Positions 49,214 to 60,010 of a stretch of 64,000 nt of DNA are shown here, in pieces. The stretch's first letter is position 1. Each line of letters opens with the position of its first letter. The DNA comes from Mansonella perstans (taxonomy: Eukaryota > Nematoda > Chromadorea > Rhabditida > Onchocercidae). The notes beneath the pieces were generated by a model that worked only from the letters and a program-made list of their open reading frames with translations, was not told where the DNA came from and made no database searches. The stretch is taken from NCBI GenBank assembly GCA_037074765.1, contig JBAMDO010000119.1, forward strand, positions 62,001 through 126,000, written 5' to 3'. Position numbers and translations under genes: made by a program.

Positions 49214-51592
49214 GGTAAAAGAATTTGAATGAAGCGAGTAAATTAAAATGAAAATCCTGGAGAACTAGCTATCTATGATGAATGCACATTTTCATACCAG
49301 CTGTTTTTTGGGATTATTGTTCAATTTTCTGTTAAAGTCTTACTATTATTGTATGTGGCTGTGGCTGCTATGTATTTTTGAAACAGGCCTAAGCAGAAGA
49401 AAGATAAATTGTTGATGAAGAAAATCAATGTACGATCCTTCCAATCAATCATCCAACCATTTTCTATGTATTGTGCAAAAGAAGAGTAGTAAGAGTATAG
49501 GAAAAAGAGTGGTGGTGTCGTTGTAATGGACGAAGAGCGATTGTCACCTTGTATGATGATCCTCAGGTTGATGATGTCTTTCATTCTCTCTGTTGTCAAA
49601 AATCTTTTTCTATTAGTTTTTTCATTTGATTTTGTCCCTGATTGACTTCTGGATAAGTTTATAAATATCTGTGTAGAGAAGGTGATGGTCAATGTGTATT
49701 GTTGCCTGGACATTGCTTATTTCAAGAAGTGCTCGAAATAATTTCAATTTTTTTTTGTTCTTTATCGCGCACTTTCGGTCTGATCTGTCTACTTTCAATG
49801 AGATCCATCGCGTACTCTCAGTTTAATGATCTATGATGCTTCTTTCCTTCTTCATTTATTATTGTGGAAAAAAAAAATAGGTCTTAAATATTCAAATTCT
49901 GATGATTGATGATTATTTTAATTAGCGTGATATCATTATTCAAATATTGAACGTTGGCAATTGCAGTCAATTATATTCTATAACGGAAAAGCTATAGTCT
50001 AATGAAATATCTCTTGTTAATTAATTAGCTTGGCTTTAAAGTTTCAGCCGAGAGATGGAAAAGTAAGCCTAGTTGAAAGTCAAGTTTAAATAATGAATTT
50101 GAGCCTAGTAGGCCTGATATATTTTCTACTCAAGTTAGCATGACAAAACATTTCCCTTTTATGGTGAAGAATATATGGTGTCAATTTTGGTTATTTAATC
50201 ATTGATTACAGTAACCAGCAATGCTGACCATTTTCTTAGGTCATTATTGACCGTTTGGCCGTTGACCGTTCCACAGTTTTTTTTTTGGTTAAGCATGTTT
50301 CTATGCATAAATTAGTCGTAAAAGTTACTTTGAAGGGAAATGTAATCAACATTCGAAAATCTTAGTTTCATATTTATTTCCAAGCATCGCAAGTAATTAG
50401 CAGTCCAGGTCAATTAGTTTTTTCACTAGCGACCTCATTACAGGTGGCTGAAGTGAGGACTTCGCCGAGGGAATTGGTCATCTGGATTTAGGTGAAACTG
50501 AAATGAGGACCTTGCCGGGCGCTGGTCATCTGAATTTAAGTAAAACCTCCAAATTTTAATTAAGAGTCGATCTGTTTGACCTGTGTCAGAGTAGGATTCA
50601 CAAATTCACAGATTCACAGATCACATGATTCGTGTTGTTGCTAGATGTTATGATATACGGAAATGACCTTCGAGAAAGATGATGACATCCTAACAGGGAC
50701 ATACCGCCGTAACACTACGATGACAAGACGCTTTCATGTCATCCCGAACAGTTGGTGTCACCTTTTGTCCGACGACGGCTGTTATGAATGATGCCTAATA
50801 GGTAGCCTGGAATAATTCAGGGTTATGAAGACCCAATTATTATTGTTTTTTTTCCCCTCTCATTTATAATTATTCATTGGTGAATTTGTCGTCATTCCGA
50901 AACCCTTGATTTATTTTTCGAATATGGTCATTCCTTACTTGACACCTATGCGACATGTTTTTGGGTGTATGCTCAAAAGAGAGGTGACATTTCCACTTGA
51001 ATACATTTGTAAATTATTCCTCTCCTTATCATTTTAAACAGATTTTGCTTGTTTGACATTATTTTGGTCAGTGCACAGGTCACTTTGATCTGTTTTGGTC
51101 AGTGCACAGGTCACTTTGATCTGTTTTGGTCAGTGCACAGGTCAGTCTCTTTGATTTATTTTTTCTCGCAAAAGTTAAACTTTGCTGAAATTTCAAGTTT
51201 TCTAATTACTACACACTTTTCATTTCTTTGCAAATATCAAAACTTTTTGGGAAGTTTTCGGTTCCGTATTTCTATGACAAAATTGGACGAAAGATGACAA
51301 GTGACAGAGAAAAGATACTGATTGTCGCGATCGAAGGGAACATATTCGGTATCAAAAATGGAAGTTTTTGGTTTCGTATTTAGTTGACAAAGTTGGACAA
51401 AAGGTGACATAGAGAATACACTGATTGTCGCGCAATGGAAGGGAAAATATTTTTCGGATATGCCCTACAATGACTCCAACAGTTGGAGACATTTTCTAGA
51501 GAGATTGTTAATGATGATTGAGATCAGTAGATAATAGCAATAAAATTCCCTGAATGTGTCACTTTTATGTCACTTTTTCTCTCTCTTCTCAG

Positions 51593-51725
51593 TCATCATC
51601 CGGATAAAGGGAGGGAATATCTCGCAGTGTTGAAGAGGAATTTCATCAGAGCAATGAAGGAACGACTGAAACCGGATCCGGTTTTGGTTAGCTGTTATGT
51701 GAAGTCTACAATCGCTTTGTATTGA
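51593..51725 (+). CDS. Orphan 3' exon of an unresolved gene
   Basis: A good acceptor (ctctcttctcag, AG at 51591-51592) opens a frame of 43 codons ending in TGA at 51723-51725: HHPDKGREYLAVLKRNF, then IRAMKERLKPDPV and VSCYVKSTIALY. Base composition is richer in G+C than the surroundings and the codon choice looks coding. A further GT donor follows at 51728. The frame needs a phase-2 upstream exon. ZNHIT1 exon 48407-48588 has that phase, but it already has a perfect terminal exon at 49192, so this could only be an alternative end. I do not recognise the peptide. Confidence 0.35.
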
Positions 51726-53699
51726 AGGTATTCTCCTAGTACTTTCTTTCCGTTTTCCTTTTCACGACGGTTGTAAATCTCACTAAATAAACATCTCTGA
51801 CGATCAGAGCTGCCCTTGACCCTTGACCTCTTGACAGGATGTTTTTCATATAATTTTATCTACACTCGGATGTCAAAGTTTTCATTAGCAGACGATGTTT
51901 GAGATATCTCGGCGTTATGCTTCAAGATTTCAAATGAGATAGTTGAATTTCTCCAATGTTCTGTTTAACTGCTTAACCTGACCCTTGTACGTAAAATTAG
52001 TTGTCACACATTATAAATTTTCTGAGAGTCAGATGTTTCGAACGACAACACAGGATGACGTGATCCTTACCCGTGAAATTAGTTGTCACATCAAATGACA
52101 ACACAAGATGAAGCATTTAAATCACCTCAGGTGATGAAAGTTAGTTTGTGTTTATTGTCACGAGAAGTGTCCTACTCCCATGTTATTGCTTATTGCATAC
52201 CTTATTGTAATAGTAATAATGGGAATAGCATTATTAAACACCGGAACTTCATGTCTTGTCTGGTCATCGTATTGGTCATCGCAGGAATTGTAGAGAGAGT
52301 ACTACAAGAAGTTATGCATAAACAATAACATATCTTATTGTAGTAGTAGTAGTAATAATAGGAACAGCATTATTAAGCACAGATACTTCATGTCTCATCT
52401 GGTCATCGTAGTGGTGATCGCAGGAATTGTAAAGAAATGGAGCGCCTATTGCTATTCTAAATACCCTCTGTCCATTTCGTATTTACACTTCTGAACTGGT
52501 GGTCCTCTGGTTTTCACTTTCTTTCTTCCTCTCTGCCCAGCAGTATATTTTGCTTTCTTCTTCACCAACATCATTCCGTTCTTTGATGACACATCCGATT
52601 TGTGCGGTCACTTTTTCCATTCACATATAACTTTCAGTTTCAGCAGTCACTTCCAGTAATGCCATAGTAGATTATGATTTAACTAAGTGACCAGTAAATT
52701 ATTTTTAACTAGATGACCAGAGTGATTGGTATGATTTGATCAAATGACCGATGATTGGAATGATTTAACTAAGTGACCAGTAAATTATGATTTAACTAAA
52801 TGACCAGTGATTGGATGATTTTGACAACAACATTCACCAGCGGTTCACCATCAATGAATTTGATTTCATAGATCAGTTTGATACTTGTACTTCGACTTGT
52901 CAGTTAAAGCAATTCACATTCCTAATGGATTAAGCAGCACATCCATTTCACATAATGGAATAACTATAAATATGAATTATACCTATAAATATAAATATGA
53001 ATATTATATTATTACTATAAAATATGACTATAACTATAAATGAATACATACTAGCTATAAAAGTCTGAGGAGTGTGCTTATTGTTGATGTTTCCAGGAAT
53101 TCAGGATTTCTTTCCAATCCTGAAACGAATCGGAAAAGATATATAATAGTATATCTCTTCCATATTACCTGATTTAAATCACGATTTAAATCAACAAGTC
53201 AAATGACTTGTTCACCATTCGACCGGTTCTTCCACTTTGCTTCCTTCCCTTTTTTATCTTCCCTCCCTCTTTTTCTCTTTCATTTTTCACTTTAATTTCT
53301 CCTTCTTACTCTCCCCTCCATCATTATTCCACGTATTTCAGTTTCTCCATTATTCATCGTCCTAATTTTTTCTATCATTTGCTTTTTAAATGAAATATTG
53401 AAAATATCCTTATGTGTCATCCGACAATGTCCCATGTCACACTCCTTAGATCCTGGACAATGTTAAGTCATCCGACAATGTTCCATGTCCCATGTCACCT
53501 ATCAGATACTTGACAATATTTTAAGTCACACTTCCTTCCTTTTCCTTCTCTATTTTTGAAATTATCCTCACAGATTTAACGCAACAAGAAATAACTACTT
53601 CACTGGAATCCTTGATGACATTAGGCGACATATTTGGGGACCGAGCGAGAACTAGTTTAGTCAGAGAAAACTGAAACCTTAGACATACTGCATTCCTCT

Positions 53700-54415
53700 T
53701 GAACTCTAATTGTCACCATCATCAGGATGTCACAGTAATCAGTGTCACCAGAAGGGTGTATGGATAAGATGTATTAGTCAGTATTACAGCTAAGCTAACC
53801 TCTAGGATACTCATCAGGATGTCACTATAATTAATGTCACCAGAAAGGTGAATGAATAAGATGTATTCATTGATTTAGTCAAATAGTCACCTCTAAGAGA
53901 TCATCGTAATCCATGTCACTAGAAGGTGTACGAATAAGATGTATTAGTCAGCATTACAGCTAAGCTAACCTCTAAGAGATTCATCAGAATGTCACAGTAA
54001 TCAATGTCACCAGAAGGGTCTATGGATAAGATGTATTAGTCAGTATTACAGTTAAGCTAACCTCTAGGAGACTCATCAGGATGTCACTATAATTAATGGC
54101 ACCAGAAGGTGACACAGTATTCAATGTCACCAGACGGGTGTATGTATAAGATGCATTATTTAATTAAGCCAAACAGTCACCTCAAAGAGATTCATCAGGA
54201 TATACAGTAATTAATGTCTCCAGAAGAGTGTATGGATAAGATGCATTAGTCAATATTACAGCCAAGCTAACCTCTAAAAGATTTATCGGGATGTTACATA
54301 ATCAATGTCACCAGAAAGGTGTATTAATAAGATGTATTCATTGATTTAGTCAAATAGTCACCTCTAAGAGATCATCGGAATCAATGTCACCAGAAGGTGT
54401 ATTAGTCAAGGTCTG
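53700..54415. repeat. Long-unit tandem repeats upstream of the FAM43-like gene
   Basis: Seven to eight irregular copies of a roughly 60-130-bp unit with recurring pieces atcaggatgtcac, aatgtcaccagaaggtgt, ggataagatgtatt, attacagctaagctaacctc and caaatagtcacctc. Copies alternate between two subtypes, one with attacagctaagctaacc and one with gatttagtcaaatagtcacc, suggesting a higher-order unit. Confidence 0.85.
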
Positions 54416-54856
54416 ACTTTCACGGGGAATTCATCTGGCGTGACTTATAGTAAAATGACCATTCAGTCTGATAAGGTCATTAGAAGGAAAAGGTCGAAAG
54501 GTCGATATAGTCATTCAGATATGAACAGTTGACATTGAAATCAAAATCTTTTATTTATAGCAATTTGACCACTCAGTCTGTCCATTCTATCCTGGTTTGT
54601 TGTGGCCTTTTATTATAAATGTCGTTCAGAAATCATTTTGTAGGAGTTGACATTGAGGTTGACAAAAGGAAAGTCAAAAAGTGAATGCAACAGACTTTTG
54701 CCACCATCATCAGACATACATCTCTTTAGATGTTGAATTTTAGAAAAGACTTGATTATATGACAAATTGGCATTTGCTGTAATTTAAAATGAAATTTGAT
54801 CTATGTGAATTAATATTTCAGCTCAGCTCAGTTCTACGCTCAGCTCCTTCTACTGC

Positions 54857-57800
54857 ATGCCATCATTCTTCACTACTACTGCAAGTGCCAGCAATGACAG
54901 TGTGGACGATATAGCAACAGCAAATAGTACAACACGGTTCTTGACATTTCCATTTCGGAGACAACGGAAACATTATACGATAAATCCACCAGATGACACT
55001 TATCATGTTGTTTACCTGGGCAATGTATTCACCTGTATCGCCAAAGGTATGTGTATTGTTGTTGATGTTTCCTGTCATTTTAATCAAATATAGGGATTAA
55101 TTATGGGATGACACCCGACACCAGCGAGCTCTCGATACCTGAACTCTAACCTCTAATCTCGTTTCCGTGATATGTGTACTTCTTAGTCTTGATCTTTCGC
55201 CCAGTCATCGCCGTATTGTTGACATCTCCTATCGTTTTAATCAAATTACAAATTTTAATTTTACAAATTTTAATCAAATTACATTTTCGCACTATCGCCA
55301 GTAGTTGAATTCAAACAAGGAATAAAATGTCAATAGAGATGTACAACAATATTGTATAGATTGATATGTGCACTATGCTCGCAAATACATGTCACGCACT
55401 GGCATGTCGTATGTAGTTCTTATAGTTGGTTCATTTTGAACAAGTTTTCTTAAATTTCACAAAAAAACCCCTGATTGGAATAGGAATGGCGCTTATTTTT
55501 CTGATTTCCTCAAAGAAAGTATCAGTGACATTATCAGTGACAGTGATACTCTGAAAATATGAAAATAAACGTGTTCTTATACACTCACCCACGTATCAAA
55601 GCAAATGTTCACATGAACGTGTTCTTATCTCTCTCCTACGTGTCAGGACAAATGTTCACATAATGTTCACGTGGTCAAACTATCATTTGTCTTGTTTCTT
55701 GGTCGCCTTCATTGCTGTTTCACTTGGCCAAACTATCTTTATTTCTCTCCCACGTATCAGGATAAATGTTCACGTGGCCAAACTATCGTTATCTGTCTCC
55801 CACGTACCAAGCTAAATATTCACTTGGCCAAACTATCTTTATCTCTCTCCCACGTATCAGGACAATTGTTCACGTAATGTTCACATGACCAAACTATCTT
55901 GTGTCTTGTTTCGTATCGCCTTCATTGCTCTTTGTGTGAAGTAGCAGAAGCCTTTCATAGTTTCAGGTGAGGAATGTTTGGAGAAGCCTCTTTCGTTAAT
56001 TTGGCATACCTATTGCAGTAGGCAACAAGCTGAGCTACCGATGAAACTCACCGTTACACGTTCCGGACTTAAGGTTAGTAGGGAAATCGCGGTATCATGA
56101 AGGCATCAACCTTGTTATAAAGAAATCCGATTTTCATTGGATGTTTTTTGTTTTTTCGATTTTTTGTTTCTACCAGGTCGCATTAAGCTCAAATAAGTTT
56201 AATTGCAAAATTTTAATTAGTACAGTGGACTGATTTCTGATTATTAATACAAAATTTATTAGTACAATGAATTGATTTCTGATGTAGGAAGAGAGAAGGA
56301 GAAGAGAGATTAAAAGGAGAGAAATTAAAATTGAATTAATTAAAAATTAAGAAATTTAATTTTTGTTTGTAATTTGAATTTGGCCTATTTCTATGAAAGC
56401 AATTTCAATTTAAAACTCAAAAACAAGAATTTCATCTTTTAGACTGCAAAGATAGATGGCAATATGTTTTTTCCGATCAACTGTTTAGGAGAGTGGTAGA
56501 TGTTACATGGTTGGAATGTCACATGTCACATGGGACAGAGCAGTTAGAATAATTTAATTTAAATAAGAAATATAGTTTGCTTTGTAGATAAGCGATAGTT
56601 TATTTTAAAATCCCAAAAGATAGCAACAATTTTGTATTTCGGATGCTTCAATCTAATGAAGGATGGAATAAAATATTGAATTGGTGGTGGCAGTTAAAAG
56701 AACACAAGTCTATAGTGAAGGAGGAATAAAATATTGAATTGGTGGTGACAGTAGTGATAGTTAGAAAAGAAGACAATTCTGTCCTATTTTAGATGCGAAC
56801 TAAAAGACAGCTTCATGCCATCGTGATTCGAGGAGATTTTATTAAACTTTCAACACAATAATCAGAAATTTGTCAAACATATCAATAATTGGAATTCTTG
56901 ATTCAGATTCCTCATTTCCTGGAAATTTCAAAAAAAGATCATTTTCTTAGGCAGAAACAAAGCAGCAGGGTATCACAGAATATTGGTCACATCGAATAAC
57001 GTATTGTTTGGCACCGTCAAATCTACCGCGGGTATTTTGTTGGGTTTACAAACACGAAGGCAAAAAACTGAAACCGGAACTGAGGTATTACAAACAGCTG
57101 CAATTTGTTTTTGGCAGCTTGGAATCTGAAACGAATTTGCTTTCAGAGAACAAGAATGATTAGTTGACATTTTTTTTGGTTGACATTCTTAGTTGACATT
57201 TTTTTATCTGATAACCAGCAATTGTTTCAAATTCCTTTTTTTAAAATTTATCCAATTGGAACAAAACTGGATATTAAAAATTAAAGAAAAAGGTGATTTT
57301 TTGGTTTTTCGAAGCATTCAATATTTGTTTTTTTTCTCTTTGATCAATAATATATGTTCCTAACTGCTGATGCACAGACTTTAGATGTCATGCAGCATTA
57401 TGCAAGAAGCCATCAGACCCGTATAAAATAGCTCAAACACTGGAACATTATCTCCGAGCTGCTCTTCAGGTAACTACAAGTCAGAGTTCCTGATGTCATC
57501 TACTACTTCTATATGATCCCTCTAATCCATTCTAATCCATATGATCCTTAATCCATTCTAATCCACATGATCCCTATGATTTTTGATCTCTAATCGTAAG
57601 ATCCTATGATCTCTAATTCACTCTAATCGACTCATCAATTGTTATTATTCTTCAAAGACAAACTTCTGTCTTTAACAGAAAATCAAAATTATCAGAATCT
57701 CTAGTGAGCACATTAATATCTGTGGTACTTTGCTCCTTCTACCTGGACGTCAACAACATTTCACGTGCTCGTGTTTCTTTCTACCTGGATGTTAACATTT

Positions 57801-60010
57801 CACGTGCTCCTTAGTATGTAATGGTTCTCAGCTTACTTGATTGGCTTTTTTTAATAATAGCTTGCTAATTTTGAAATAAATTTCAATCAAAACTTTTACG
57901 CATTAGTTGAACTTACTGAACAATAAAAGGAAGGAACATTTCACTTTATCATTGTGATATTCGAGCTATATTCCCTTCACAAGTTGGGTAATTCTAGGGC
58001 TAATAGTACTGCTGAAAGTGTATGTATGGATAATTAGGTAATTCTAAGGCTAATACTAATTGCTGAAAGTGTATGTATATCACCATTTGCTTCCAGTCTT
58101 AATAACAATTCCTAGCTTTTAATTACAGTCAAAGCAATTAAAGTGAACAAATTAAAGTACAGATTGGAGACAGCCTCCGCCCGTTTTCATTCATTGTCGC
58201 TCTGGCGTGACATGTTTAGTTGGTTGTTTAGTGACATGTTTAGTCGTGACCCTAGTTGATAAACGTCACTTTAATCCTTCCTTGAAGCATCTATCTCAAC
58301 TAAATCTAGTCTTAACGTGGCAAAAGATTAACAAAAGACCAAAAATTTATTTTACCATAACTCATACGTTGTTTCAGTGCAACACTAAGAAAGACTGCAG
58401 TCTAAGTAATCTCTGTAATGTCGTCTCTGTAATCATAAAACAACTACTTTTTCTCAAAGTTCAAAGTTGAATTATTTTATTTTTCGCATTGAGTGCAAAT
58501 AATAATTAGAGTATATGAATTAACTTTCAGGAATATCGTCGTGAGAAACTGTGTCGTCAAAATGCTCGAATCAATGCTCTGACCTTTGGACAGTCATCAA
58601 CAACTGGACCTAAAAGGCATTTATTTTATCCTTGGCACTGTTGTCAAAAGCATCGGTAGTTTCAATAATATGGCTTCGTATGTCCTTTTTTCCTTTTTCA
58701 AATTAATTTTTAATTCAGGAAACTGATGCTGCAAACAGGTTCACTGAATTTTCGTCCACCAATTGGTCGTTCAAAAAGTGCTCCAAGATTGTTTGCAATC
58801 GATGAGGAAAGCGAATATTCTGACGAACAACAGGTTTTGATTTTGTTCGGCAGATTCTTTCCATTGATTTGTCCTTTTCTACTTATCTGATTTTTGCTTT
58901 TTTCAATATATATGATTCGTCTTCACGTTTTAATTGCTGTAGACGGAATATCAGGAATATTTTTGAAAGTACAAAGATCTCAGAATTTCAGGACAAATAT
59001 TCTGGATGCAGATTCCTTATGCTATGAGAAGGAATTCCAGAAATGTTTTTGAAAGTGCAAAGATCTGAGAATTTCAGGATGAATATTCGGATGCAGATTC
59101 CTTATGCTATGAGGAATCACCAGCGGTCAGCGGTGATGTTTATAGTACGAACAGTGTGGAAAGTGCTGATGCAGTGGAAATTCCTTTCTCTCGACATTAT
59201 TCTTTTCGAAGTTCACTTTATTTTCATTCAACTTAAATATCTTTATTATGCTGCTATCTTCGTGATTGCTTTTCAGTTCATTACTTCTGATACCATAATG
59301 AGATTTGGCACTGTATAGGAGAAGTAAGGCCTTCTGATACCGTAATGAAGTTTGGCACTGTATGGGAGAAGTTTAAGGCTCATAACCCGAAGGGAAATCG
59401 GAGCAAATCTTCAGGCTTCTGATAACTCGAAGGGTAATCGGAGCATTTCTTCAGGCTTCTAATAACCTGAAGGGTAATCAGAGCAGTTCTTCAGGCTTCT
59501 GACAACTAAAAAATTTCTCTTCATTTTAATGTCTTGTAGTCTTTTAAATCAGCAGTTGAACCAATTAATTAAAGCTATTTGCATTTTCTAGGCCGTGACG
59601 ATGAAAAGCAGTACAAATTGCGAAAACCATGTAATAAAAGCTTAGTGCAGGAACAGGAACAGCGGAATGGATCAGTGGCCAGCTCAGAATTGAGTTCAAG
59701 CTTGGAAGAGTCTGGCCCATCCAGTGTTTGTTCAGATGATGGAGTGCAGTCCACCATTAACGATTCAGAAAATCCGGGAAACTGGGAAATACGAAGATTG
59801 CCAAGCGTAGAAAAAGAACGACCAGAACAACGAGAAACAGATACAATTAGCGAAGAATCTGGTTATATTGATTTTGATGATAGTTGTTTTAACAGTACCA
59901 CTATTGATTGTGATAATAACTGTGATCGAAAAAGTAGCGAGATTCATTGCGAGATTCAGATTCATGGTAGTGCAAGTCAGTGTGATGAACAACAAGTTAT
60001 TGCATTGTAA
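54857..60010 (+). CDS. FAM43-like protein with a phosphotyrosine-interaction (PID/PTB) domain
   Basis: Eight exons: 54857-55046, 55967-56073, 56951-57084, 57385-57469, 58531-58655, 58719-58833, 59078-59210 and 59592-60010, phases 1, 0, 2, 0, 2, 0, 1, give 435 residues (human FAM43A about 420). The PTB fold spans about residues 47-180: TYHVVYLGNVFTCIAKG, LPMKLTVTRSGLK, the FAM43-typical HRITYCLAPSNLPRVFCWVY, RCHAALCKK and the C-terminal helix LEHYLRAALQEYRREK. After it comes a basic/serine patch (RPPIGRSKSAPRL) and an acidic, serine-rich low-complexity tail (EESGYIDFDDSCFN). The role of FAM43 proteins is poorly known; an adaptor function is inferred from the PTB domain. An acceptor-like AG at 54820-54821 may be a trans-splice site. 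The exon 5 donor is 58655|GTAGTT; an earlier GC site at 58617 would drop 13 residues. A copy of the exon 7 head precedes it at 58992. Confidence 0.87.
55092..55170 (+). repeat. Dispersed repeat B, copy 2 (FAM43-like intron 1)
   Basis: Partner of 43470-43545: agggattaattatgggatga, gagctctcgatacctgaact and ctcgtttccgtga, about 45 bp after the exon 1 donor. Confidence 0.8.
55590..55915. repeat. Minisatellite of about 50 bp in FAM43-like intron 1
   Basis: About six units with tctctcccacgtatcagga, aaatgttcacgtggcc and aaactatctttatc, partly alternating with a longer variant containing cttgtttcttggtcgccttca. Confidence 0.85.
56874..56924 (+). repeat. Dispersed repeat A, copy 2 (FAM43-like intron 2)
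   Basis: Partner of the copy at 8398-8448: aacatatcaataattgga, then attcttgattcagattcc. It lies about 25 bp before the exon 3 acceptor. Confidence 0.85.
58940..59032 (+). repeat. Echo of FAM43-like exon 7 head with its acceptor
   Basis: Positions 58946-59032 copy 59032-59118 at an offset of 86 bp. The shared part includes gaaagtacaaagatct, the acceptor agaatttcag and the exon head ggatgcagattccttatgct. The copy has an extra T that shifts its frame and a changed second codon, so splicing there would not maintain the protein. Confidence 0.85.
59290..59500 (+). repeat. Repeats in FAM43-like intron 7
   Basis: A roughly 47-bp unit occurs twice (cttctgataccgtaatgaag, tttggcactgtatgggagaa), followed by three to four copies of about 40 bp with aacccgaagggtaatcggag and ttcttcaggcttctgata. 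Confidence 0.8.

Larger units (their letters stand above)
49214..54856. other. Gene-poor spacer with minisatellites
   Basis: Apart from the orphan exon at 51593 I see no supported gene. Repeats: about 50 bp x 2 at 50430-50530; 32 bp x 3 at 51058-51145 (ttttggtcagtgcacaggtc); a roughly 120-bp duplication at 52195-52435 (ttcatgtcttgtctggtcat); about 60 bp repeats at 52680-52820 (tttaactaagtgaccagtaa); a pyrimidine-rich block at 53215-53400; and the block at 53700-54410. The minus strand is open for 130 codons at 49321-49713, with no recognisable domain. Confidence 0.5.

Noticed and set aside
49321..49713. Minus-strand open frame of 130 codons after ZNHIT1
   Set aside because: No domain, splice context or composition typical of genes here. 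It has Ser/Ile/Asn/Phe-rich content expected of random AT-rich sequence, so I could not support it as a gene.
50441..50456. An in-phase ZNHIT1 ending (AG|G TGG CTG AAG TGA) giving R-W-L-K-stop
   Set aside because: It would lose the last zinc-ligand cysteine. The exon at 49192-49213 gives RCLKWTM-stop, matching the family end exactly.
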